Source: Vanilla planifolia (lineage: Eukaryota; Streptophyta; Magnoliopsida; Asparagales; Orchidaceae). Taken from it: a stretch of 64,000 bases of DNA. The position numbers were made by a program, and so were the translations under genes. This document shows positions 39,570 to 51,500 of the stretch, in pieces; within the stretch, counting starts at the first letter, position 1, and every line of letters starts with the position of its first letter. Location of the stretch: positions 8,737,958 to 8,801,957 of the forward strand of contig CM043875.1 of the NCBI GenBank assembly GCA_023846275.1, read 5' to 3'. The notes under the pieces are model-generated. The model saw nothing but the letters and a program-made list of their open reading frames with translations, was not told where the DNA came from and did not search any database.

Positions 39570-42500
39570 CAATCCAAAAGAGTTTACAACATTGGATCAA
39601 AGGACTCTATGAATCATTGGGCTAAAAGAACCTACAATAATGACTAAAAAATAAATACAAGGTCCAATAAAAAGTTTTTATAATGGGATGCAATGTTATA
39701 AAGCTTAATACATAAAGTTCAATAACCCAGAATATAATTAAAAGGTACACTAAGTCACTATAAAATAAATTTAGGAGTATGCGACTTAGCTCGATGCAAT
39801 AGATTGATGAAAGCAAAAAAGGTGGAGTTTCTTTAATATTGGTGTAGCCTTGTTCTCCCCTTAGTCAAATCTTTAATATATTAATTTGAAAATATTTTTT
39901 TAAAGTTATATAATTGATTATTAGATTTTTCTTATTTTTTGAAGGCTATTTATAATGTTTTGAGATAGTTCTAAAATGCTATAATCATCCAATATCTTTT
40001 GAATGATTATAATCAACTTTTCTTAAAAATAAGTCAAATCAATCATTACTTATAAAAACATAAACTAATAAGATTGCATAATCCAAGGATAGTATCATCT
40101 GATTTTGTTTTTTTGCACTAATTATATTGTATAATCTATAAGATCTCCTAATTTGTACTAATCTTATTGTATGTTATATATTAACATATTATACAAAATG
40201 TTCAAGTTTTCTTATATTTAGACAAATGATCTAACAAGATTTTATGATCGAGTTATAATACTATACGATCTTAGTTTGTTTCATAAATTTTCAAGGTTTT
40301 TTACTCTAACAATTTTGAACATATTTTGTTGACACAACTTATTATTTTTATGCTTTAATAAGACAATTCTTAAAGATAGAAAATCTTGTTTGAATGTATG
40401 GTTTAAGCTTTTCAAGGTAAGTGAATGTGTGATACAAAAACCTTTACTATACTCACGTAAACACCTCATTATAACCCTAGTATAATAATTATATTGTTAT
40501 AGGTCTTACAAGTTAAAACCAAAATTAAGAGATTCTACAAATCTTCTTCTTGTTTGCTCAAACTTTATATTTAATACCAATTATATTCTCACCATGTATT
40601 GCCAATTAAGCCTTTGAGTCAAGACCATGTTTCTTTAAATGATTTTAATTATTCATTCTTGAGATGTATGATTTAGAACATTTAAAAGAAGAACATTAGT
40701 AAAACAAGTGAATAGTTTTATTATCATCAAATAAATTATACATGGATCAAAGGTTCAACATTAAGTATTTCATTGTAGTTTACATTTGATTTGGCTTAGT
40801 ATTATTTTATAAGTTTTAGTGATTTAAGTATTGAGTTTGTTGAAATTTATTTATCCTCCATTCATTTGGGTGCATGCTCTCTATGAGTTGTCATTTGTAA
40901 ATATTTTATGCTTAAGATTCCACCATTAACTTGACAATTTCATAGAATGAAAACTTCGAAGCTAGAGTAGGTCATTAGTTAGTCCCAAATTATAGATTTT
41001 TTATTTTCACTATTTTATTATAACAATTTTTATGTCATTTGCTTTTAGATATAATACTTTCTTTATTTGTAATTTATTTTATAATAATTTTTATTTCTTA
41101 ATATTCTAACTATTACAATTTTCCTTTATTTTATTGCTTGTTTATTTTCTTATCCCCAATTTTAATTTTATTTTTTTTATAATTATTATATTTATTTTAT
41201 TATTATTATTTTTCTTATGTTTAATTTTATGACTTAAAAAAATAAAATCTTTCATAATTTCACATCATAAAAGGAAGGTAACTGAATATCATTTCAAAAT
41301 CAAAAAAATGACAAACAATTTTTGTTAGAGTATAGAGAATGTTAAAAATGAAATTAACTTTTTTTTAAAAAAATGTGTATATTATATATTAATTACATAT
41401 CAAATCTCTCTATTTTGAGTTTGTTTTTTGCACATTCATATGAGGTCATTTGGAATTCTTTTGTGCTTGTTGTTCTTAAGAGTGGTACACAGGTTCTTTC
41501 TATGGAATAATGTGTGATTGTATAATCTTTCAAAAAAAATAAAGACTCCAAACCACATCATTATTAGTAGAAGTTATTTATAATTTTTTTTTGTTTTTGA
41601 GAAACTTTAGGACATCACTTGTATGCCCACAAGCTTGAGTCATTCTTACCAGATGGATATGAATCTAAGCATTTTCAAGAGTATATATCATGATATGCAA
41701 GATCTTAAAACACCTTACCATTAGATACGAGCATTATTTATTGAAATGGATGAGTTTGATTTTCTTGTGGTTCGAAGTTGATGAATACCCATGAGAACAC
41801 CCTCAAACATGTGCTTGACCTTATTGACATGTACATTAACATTATAAGGATGGTGACCATTATGTCAAAGTATTTAAGCTAGAAGTGTCATCCTTTGATA
41901 GAAATTTAGATCCCAAAGCATATTTGGATTAAAAAATATGGATGTATCACTTGTTAAAAAAAAATTAGAGATACATATTCATCTTTTGTACCTTTATATG
42001 TATTAGTGATAAGTGATATAAGATTATCATTGATAATGTTATTTATATAAATACCATAGCTATTGATATCACCATTAAATATGGGCTCACCATTCTCAAC
42101 CATCTCCACCTTCCAAAATAGTTTGGCATCATGATTTTATATTTGTAGTAGTCATGCAATTTTCCAAAATAGCTCATTTTATTCTATGCATTAAGACATC
42201 GATTGTTTTAGATATTGCATGATATCTTTGCATGGAAGTGATTGTTAGAATCCATGGTTTACCAAAGTCTAACATTTTTTTATCATGATGCATGCTTTAA
42301 TAGTTATTTTTGAAAAATATTATGCCATTTGTTTAGAATAAAATTAAAATTTTCTTTTGCATATTAACTTTAAATTGATAGTCAGATTAAAGTAATCAAT
42401 TGAAGTTGGGCAATCTCTTAGTTGAAGATCACATGAAAAATTGATATTTGCTTTTAGTTTATGTCAAATTTTCTTATAATAATTCTATTAATCGTATTAT

Positions 42501-45500
42501 TGGCATGAGTTCATTCGAGGCTTGCATGGGGTTCTATCATTACTGTATTATGGATTATGTTGTTGCTTTTTGTTAAGTTTTCAAATTAGTCAAATTTTTT
42601 GTGCATCACATATCATCTTACATAAGAATATTACTAAACAAATCAATATTAATGATAAAATTTATAAAACAATTGATTAATGCTCATAAATATAGATGAG
42701 AATTTATTGAATGTGAATATGCCATGCTTTAAGTAAGGTTTGAACAATTCCCTTTAGGTATTATTCAGCAGATGCATGTTATAGGAGTTGGCCTATTTAA
42801 AAATATTGAAGAGGTTAAGGCCAAACATATATGTTTTGAACTTACCAATAAAACTATTGAATTAATATTATATTTAACATTATAAATTTTATACTATTTA
42901 AGGTACCACATATGATTCTTAGTGATCCATTTAAGCTTTCACCACCTTTGTTAAATGAGCAAGTTCTATCTATTCCAAAGTCCCATCAAATGAGATAAGG
43001 GAGCAAATCAATAAAATTATAGATGATCATACCTTGATTATTCAAAACTAAGCATACTAGAGGTACTTAGTATGATAGTGAGACAATCCTAAACTTCAAC
43101 ATCTTGATTTGGATCTTTAGAGCGATATCATAGTCAAGACCCACTCTCTTCGATGATGAGCTCCACCCATCTCATGAGAGTTGGTGTAAGAGTATCCACA
43201 AATTCTAGATATCACCATGCCAAGCATAGAACAATTCAAACTTGGGGAGTCACTCTCGAGCAAATTCTACTTGGATGGAGTAGTTATGATGATATTTGGA
43301 CTGTTCTTGGATATCATCATGAGATTTCTCTAACTATGATCATTAGTTTGTTAGTTTACACCTTTCTTTTAAATCGTCTTATATGTGCAAGTTGCTCATC
43401 CTTGGTCAATATCATCTTAAAAAATTAAAAAATAGGTAAAAATGCTAATATATTCTTGTATATTAAGCAAGAATTTCTTTAAAAATTCTTTTATCCATAT
43501 TTTTTTGTTTTTTCACTTTTTGTGTCCATGAGTCCCTTTTTAGTTTTATAAGATTTAGGATTTAATCATTAAGCTAGGCTTGATAGGTAAATTTCTCACA
43601 ATTGAGATTATGTTATTTGAAACTTTTCCTTCTTTGGCTACACCTTAGTTGTACCATTCTAAAAACTTTCTTATTTTGGGTTATACTTTTTATGAGTTTT
43701 TTTTTCTATCCAAAATCTCTATTGACTCAATCCCTCTTCTATATTGATAATCTTAAATCATTTTCAAAGCCTTTTTAATAATAATAGATTTCATCTTTTC
43801 TTATCCTTGAGTATCGTTTTCAAATTTTATGAAAATTTTATTTTACATTGATCTGTCTGTGAGATGTTCTTGTTTTGAGCGTTTGTTACCAAATCTTTTT
43901 CTCAAAATAGTAGCAATAGAAGTGGAAGCATGATAATAACAAGTAGCAATGGAAACATGAAGAGAAGTGTGTTTTTGCTACAAATGAGATTGAGTTTTCT
44001 AAAAAGATTCTCTTTAGAATGTTTTTAACTTGACAAAGTTTTGATTCCTTAAATTCTCTGAATTCTTTTAAATTCACTTGAAATTCTTTCAAATTTTATT
44101 ATACATTATTTCCAGCCCTTTATATAGAGGTTAAGATATAATATTTAATTATAAAAATCTAATATTTTAATTAGAAAATGACAGTCTTGTCGTTTGATCA
44201 AATTTCAAAAGTTTGCAAAATTTGACTCATCTAGCACCATGCTTATGCATGGAAACCTTGCTTGCACATGGTTTTTCATGCCATCAGCCCTACATGCAAG
44301 TGCATTCTACACACACAGGCATGCATTGTAGGTGCACAAGCATGCAGTTGGAGATTATTGTTATTATTATTATTATTTTAGTTTTATCTCATTTTGATAC
44401 TAGATATATGGAGGGTACACTTGTGTCTTTGTGCATGGGGCTCATCTAGCATGTTGCAGTGTGCTCTTGTGTGCTTACAGTGAATCTTCATGCACGATCC
44501 AGTGCATGACCTTACTGCTTTGTGCTACATATCAATTTTTGTTTTTGTCTCCTCCTTTGATTTATTTCATCTCTTTTTTTATTCAATAATTTTCAAAAAT
44601 AGTCTCTTAATCATAGGTCCTTTCTTTTTGAGATTTGAGTGTTATTGAGTCTTTTTTGGTGAGTTAACTTCTTGGAAAATTTAATTTTATTATCTTCTTT
44701 TGGAGGTTGAGACTTTCATCGATCTTAGCAAATGGTTTTTTTTATTTTGTTAGTAACACATATCTTTGACAAGTGTTCATTAGCTTCTTTATTTGGTCAA
44801 CTCTAACGACTTTCATTAATGCTTCTTTATCTCGAGTCTGAATGAAGTTTTGTTTGTCTTTCATGAAATGATACTATTGTGCTCATCAGTAATAGACAAT
44901 ATCTTAATCCCAGAAATAGGGATTTGCTAGTATAATGTAGTAAACGTATAGCTGTGCTACTTCGTAAATAACTTTATAAATGTAAACTTTGGTGATAACA
45001 AATTTCATATTGCATTTTTTTACAATTCTGGCATCGAAGACAATGAATCTAGCCCAAAGAATAAGGTCTTGGATATGGTGTAGTCGCTAATTTTAGCCTT
45101 TTTACAAGATTTTTTTATATAGTTTTTCTCGCTTTCAGTGTCAATGACAGTACTAATAAGCTCTTTTTTTTACTTGTATTTGGATAGTGAAGAGTTCTTT
45201 TTTTGTTTCACTTCATGCGATATACCATTTAGAGTTGTCATAAGAGATAAGGTTTCATCAACTTAATGACTTTGAAGTATCTTTTTAGTCTCTCCTGCAT
45301 TATGTACTTTGTCTTTAAACTTTTTTAGAAAACTTTTATGATGTAATTTCCAGCTTTTTTTTGTACGTGTCTTGTTATCTTTAGGTGATCACAATACTTT
45401 TGATTTTTGCTAATAAAATGAGTATTGTTAGTTATGATTGTAATAAATTTTGTTGGAGAATCATCTTCCTTTCATTGCTAATTTTTTAACTTATACCATA

Positions 45501-48500
45501 TTTCTTAGTATTTTGTTATTCTGGTTCTATCTCTTTATATTTATTCTTTCTCATGATCATAACAAATGTATTAGCTTGCTTCAAAGTTTCAATAAGAAAA
45601 AGAGATAATTTTATGATAATAAAATAATATAGACCTGTAATATACTTTGATAATATCTACATCTCTTCAATAGGTGTTCTCAAACTCATGACTTGTTAAA
45701 ATTCTATGGTATATTCTTGCATCGTTTGCCCTCAATGGCATTGTAGATTATGTCATTTTCTCCATTTTTCCTCTATTTAATCATAGGGTAAAATTCATTT
45801 TGGATTAATTGCTTAAATTGGTTTCATCTCAATTATATAATTGTGTTATTTCTTGAGTGATCATTTATTTCATCAGGCTAATGCTTAACTTGTCATTTTC
45901 AATCATGCATACATCACTTTGTAGGTTGATAAATAGTCATATAGAGAGAAATGTCTTTGGTTGCTTCAATTAGGTATTTAATTTCTTTACATATATTATA
46001 TTATTAGAATTTGGTAAATCAAGTGTAACATTTACCTTAAAAGGATGCTGCCAATTCTCGTGTGTCCAAAAAATGAGATTGATGTCACCATCATGTTTAT
46101 CTCTAATTATTTTGAGATTACTACTTAATCTAAAATTTTGCTAATGAAGAGTATTTTTTTTAACAGATTGTCTTTTTATCTATCATAAGAAGGGATTATG
46201 ATATTAGCATCATCTCTATTAATATTTATATTTATTGGGTTAATTCGATTACCTGTGTCTCCAAACTTAATGCTAAAGTAATCAACACAGTCACCTCGAC
46301 TAAAGGCTCTTCAATCTCTTAATTCATTTTATAGTTAGTTCTTCAACTATCTTCTTTGCACTTGTTATCGACATCAAATCGAAGCCATTTGATACCAAAA
46401 ATAATATGATATATCTATAGGCGTTCTCTTCTCAAGTCCTTGTTTGTAGACCTTTTTTTATAGTAACAGTTGCAAAAGTACAAGCAGATAATAGCAAAGG
46501 AAGGAAAAGAAAAGGAAGATTTTTATCACAAAGAAGATTGAATTTTTCGAAAAGATTTTTTGCAAGGAATTCTTAAATTTTATAAAATTTTGATTATTAG
46601 AACTCTTTGAATTCTTTTAAATTTACTCCAAATTCTTCTAAATTATTTCTATATCTTTCAACTCTAATTAAAATGCACCATGTTTTATAATTTTTTTAAT
46701 CTTTTTTAAAGTTATTTGATAAATTTAATATTTTTATTTTTAAAAATAATTATAATAATAATTTTTCATAATTTCTACCTTTCATTTTGTGATCAATTTA
46801 AAGGAAAATTTCATGAATTTTATACTATAAGGTTTTAATATTTTAATCTTTCTTGTTTATACTTTTTAGGAATTTAACATATTTATAAAAATAATAATGA
46901 TTTCTAAAAGACTTATAAAATTTTATAAAATTATTATTTTAACCAAAGTACATACCTATGATGAAATTAATATATTCTCTCTCTTCTTTAGCTTCGATCC
47001 TTGATCTTTGGGAAGTAATTTTTGTACCCTTAATTATGACACCACTTATTTGATGACAATAAAATCATTGTGTTAACTTTTCTAATACTTTTCTTGAGTG
47101 TATTTTAGGTCATATATTTCAAGCTTTTATAGGATTAATCAATAAGAGAGTTTTGATTAAATATCTCATTAAATAATTTACAAGTAAAGTAATGTCAAAT
47201 AGTGATAGTGGTGATAATCTAGGAATGACTTAAATTCATATCAAGGAGCTAATGATCAAATTCTTAGTAAAGTAACTAATCATTAGGAGTTCATCTCTAA
47301 GACATCTATTAGTTTGATTATCTTTCAAATAATTTATTTACATACAATATAATTAGGTTACATAACATTATTCACACACATGTATAAATATTAATTTCTT
47401 ATGTATTATTATTTAGTAGTTACGAAAATATTTTATTATTTTAGTAGATATAAAAATATTTTAAAAGTAAAAAAAATAATTCATATATAAAAGATGTTTA
47501 AAAAAATTTACATAAGCACCCACTCCTCGATTGATCCTAAAGGCTCAGGCCATGTGGCTCAAAATGCTAAGCACTGGACCTTGTGGAGCCACGAGATAGG
47601 AGACCAGTTGAGATCTAATCAGGTTAGTACTGAGTCTCATTTAGAGTTTTATATCAACTTGGATTAATCAGGTAAGGTCATCAACTATTGAACCTAGCTT
47701 ATGTGTATTTTGTCGAATTTGACTCAAAATTGTCAAGTAAAGGGATTGGGTCATGTTGGACCCATTTATATATATGCACAGACATCTTTGTCAAGTAGAG
47801 GGATTGGGTCATGTTGGACCCATTTATATATATGCACAGATATCTTGGATCATGACCTTCAACTGAGAGCGAATCGACGTCGTTTGATTACATATTTTCG
47901 AGATCAAACAATCAAGATCGCGTTTGCTTATTTGAACAATAGAATCCATCATTATCATCCATTGATAAGCATGATCAGACTATTGAGATCTTCTTTACAT
48001 TTATACATTTCATCTAACTGTCTATCCAAAAAGCTTGTTCAAGTAGTTGAGATATTCTTTTCATTTGTGAACAATTTATTTCATCTAGTCATCCATCTAA
48101 ACCATGATCAAATAGTTATGATTTATTTTTCTTTTGTTAATAGTTCTCTTGAACATCAACACTATCCATCCTATATTTAGGACTTAACGATCCAAATCAA
48201 GTCCAACATGGATTAGATCTAGGCACTATTCAGTATTCTGATCAAGTGGCTCTTGTTCTATTTGCTTCGATCGAACAACCATCACTACTTATAATTATTG
48301 TTTTAGAAAACTATTTTTGTTTTTTTAAAATGTCAAAATGCTTGTTTTTAATGACTATTTTGGCTGGCCATTTTCTAGCCATTAGAACTACTTTATTTTA
48401 TCTTCAAATATCCAATTATAAATAGATGAGTATATGGAGTTGAATAGTTGATTATTTTACTTTGCTACATCAATATTTTTGGAAGAGAATGAGCAAAACT

Positions 48501-51500
48501 AAAAATTGCACTCCTTTTTTGATGCTTTTGTTGGAGTCATGTTTTAGACTCATTTTTTCTCTTTCTTGTTTTAACATTCTTTTTAATTATACATCTTTTT
48601 TATGACTTCTTTACAATTGTTTTTTATATTTTTTTTATTCTTTTTTATTTTTCCAAAAAGTATTGTATTAATACAAGATTTGTATTGATTTTACTTTTAT
48701 TAGTAACATTAATTCACATTGATATATCTTTCGAATTAATATTTTAAAATTAGGCCTTTTAAGGATATTGTAAGTATGTTCATATGTATATTCATATTCC
48801 AACATCATATCAAACATAATACATAGACTTATACCATATATACTTTTACAAGTAAATAATAGAATATTTTGATTATTTTTTATTGTTTAGTATTGTGCTT
48901 CAATGTTATAAGCTTTTATAATTAAGATTGTGATAGTGAACCCAAATCTGTTGCGATAAAAAGGTGTGGTTTGTAAATGTTAGCTCTATCTTATCAAAGT
49001 CACTCTCTTTCGTCATAATAGGTAGAGATAACATTTACAAATCATACTCTTTTATCATAGTAGATAAGGGTTCACTGTTATAATTTGAATTATAAAAATT
49101 TATAATATTGAAGCACAATACTAAACAACAAATAAATACAATGTTCTACTATTCACTTGTAAAAGCATATATGACACAAGTCTATAGATTATGTTTGATA
49201 TGATATTGGAATATAAATACACATATAAAAAAGCTTGTAATAACTTAAAAGACCTCATTTTTGAAATATTAAATTAAGAGATTTAATGATGTATAGTAAT
49301 GTTATTAAGAAAAAAGAATTAAAAAAGATCTTACATTAATATGATCTTTTCTAAAAAAAGAATGAGAAAATAAATTCAATTATAAAGAAGTTAATAGCTA
49401 AATATGTAATCAAAGAGAATATTGAAGAAAGAAAGATGAAAAATAAGACAAATACGTCTCTAAGAAAGGCATCGAAATCATATTGTAATTTTTGGTTTTG
49501 CTCATTCTCTTTCAAAAATATTGTAGTATGGTAAAATATTCAACTATTCAACTCTCAATGCTTCTCTATTTATATTAGGATATTTTATGATAAAATAGTA
49601 TTTTTCTAACAGTTAGAAAATGATCGCTTAAAATAGTGATTACAAACAAATATTTCAAAGTTCTAAACAAACACAAAGAGCTTTTTGGAATATTGAATAT
49701 AAGCAGGAGCAGTGATGACGGTTTGATGGGTAGATGGCACATGCACTGTTCTATTAGAATAACAAATGAAGGGTCCATATCTAATCCTGATTGGATTTGA
49801 TCTGGATTATTAAATCCCACATGCTAGATGGATGGTGATGATGCGCAAGATCTCTATTCACGAAGATGGAGAAGCTCTCAATTGTTTGAACACGTTTATC
49901 AGGTAAACGGTTAAATAAAATGCACTATTCACAAATGTGGATAAGATCTCAGTTGTTTGCTCATGCTTATTGAACAAACAGTTAGATGTAATTCATTGTT
50001 CACAAATGAAGACATTATCATGACCATTCAATCACAAAAGCTTGTGATTGGATGACTAGTTCACTCTAGTTTAGAAGGAAATAGAGTTGATCTTATAGTC
50101 TCACATTACAAAAATTTTTGGGAAGTTTGGCATTTATAATAGTTTCTTCATACAGATAAGTCAGTCTGATAAGGTTGGCTGCCCTTTAGTGCTCTTAAGA
50201 AGTTATGAGCCAAGTCACCTATGCATATATTTACTCAGGTTTGACCTAACCTTATCTCATTAATTGATTATTACATGCTTGATTTAACTTGACAAGCCTA
50301 AGCAAGGATTAGGAGTGATTCCTTAACCTGATTTAACTGAAGCCACTGCAAGATTGAACCCCGACCAAGATGCAGGCCTAACCTAACTTGATTATATGAG
50401 GTCTCCTGACTCGCTGCTCTTCAAGACCCACTAGCCAACACTTCGAGCCACTTGACCCAAGCCTTTGGGTTGGCCGTGTAATGGGTTCTAAGGTTATTTT
50501 TTTTAAAACAATTTTTTTCTTTTGAAGTATTTTTGTTATTATTTAAAATAATAAAATATTTTTGCAACTACTAAAACAATATTAAATAAGAAATCAATGA
50601 TCATGTATATGTATAAATGAGATTATGCAACTTAATTATGTCATATGTAAAACAAATGATATGATAAGTAATCAAACCAATAGATGTTTTGAAGATAGAC
50701 TCTTGATGATTTACTATTTAACAAAGTGTTTGATCTACGACTCCTTGATATGTAATTTAAGTCATAGCTATTGCTTGATTACTATCACTATTTGACATTG
50801 CTTCGCTTGTGTATTATTCAATGAGATATTTGATCAAAATTCTCCAATTCATTGATCTTAAAGTAGCTTGAGATGCATGACCTAAAATACACTTAAAAAA
50901 TGTATTGGAGAAACTAACACAATGATTTTATTGTAATCAGACTAGTAGTTCCATGACCAAGGTAAAACATAAGTCACCATCCATGTTGGGTTTATTTGTC
51001 AACTTATTGATAGTTTAATAATTTCTTATTTTAAATAGTTTAGTTTTCTAATACTTTTATGGATTTTATTCACCAACTTGATGTGAACAAATATCATCTC
51101 TTTGAGATTAGTCATAAAACTGATAACATGTATGATATTTAATTAACTTGTATGATAGATTGTTTAATATCAAAATGAGTTATCATTTTTACTAAATAGT
51201 AAGAAAATATCTTTTGTACTTTTGACATATTATAATATACATATCATCATTTGTCAATGTAATTTTTTTCTCTATTGATGACATTGTCTAATTGTGTAAT
51301 ATCTGAACAACTAGAAATCAAGGCATACATGAGACTATCCATTATATTAGCATAAGGTTTCTTTATCATATATTTATAGTCATCTTCTAATTTAGATGAA
51401 TCTCTTTTGGATAGTTTAAAATAAACATTTAAAGGATTGTCAACTAGTTTAGCATTGAGCATGTTAAACTTCTCTAAGACCTTTTAGATGTAATGATGTT

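Larger units (their letters stand above)
34537..40760 (-). mobile_element. LTR retrotransposon, structurally whole but without visible coding (LARD-like)
   Basis: The element starts TGTT and ends AACA and is flanked by an identical 5-bp direct repeat, TTAAG, at 34,532-34,536 and 40,761-40,765. Its two LTRs (34,537 to about 36,212, and 39,162-40,760) align along their length. Just left of the second LTR, 'gctttgatatcac' (39,148-39,160) is the reverse complement of a tRNA-Met-like primer site (TGGTATCAGAGC type), which places the element on the - strand. The internal region, about 36,213-39,161, shows no gag or pol motif. The LTRs have many differences and length changes, so the insertion is old. 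It looks structurally complete, but it would depend on enzymes from another element. A third fragment of this LTR family lies at 60.77-61.5 kb. Confidence 0.75.
47005..50970. repeat. 3.9-kb palindrome: two long inverted arms with a short centre
   Basis: The left arm (about 47,005-48,992) and right arm (about 49,017-50,970) are reverse complements along nearly 2 kb, with a spacer of about 25 bases. Matched landmarks are the outer 'gacaataaaatcattgtg' (47,055) against 'cacaatgattttattgta' (50,919), 'caaatagtgatagt' (47,194) against 'actatcactatttg' (50,782), and the inner 'tttgtaaatgttagctctat' (48,970) against 'gtagagataacatttaca' (49,022). The arms are clearly related but imperfect. Their outer ends resemble the ends of the LTRs at 36.1 and 40.7 kb ('gagatgtatgatctaaaata'), so the structure is probably two LTR-type copies in inverted orientation. 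No protein is encoded. Confidence 0.8.

Noticed and set aside
47701-48180. 159-residue open frame in the left palindrome arm
   Set aside because: Its start is the 58-bp tandem duplication, the rest lies in an inverted-repeat arm, and the opposite arm does not keep the frame.
48880-49140. Central part of the palindrome as a MITE or microRNA precursor
   Set aside because: The pairing continues outward for nearly 2 kb on each side, so the central hairpin is only part of the larger inverted repeat.
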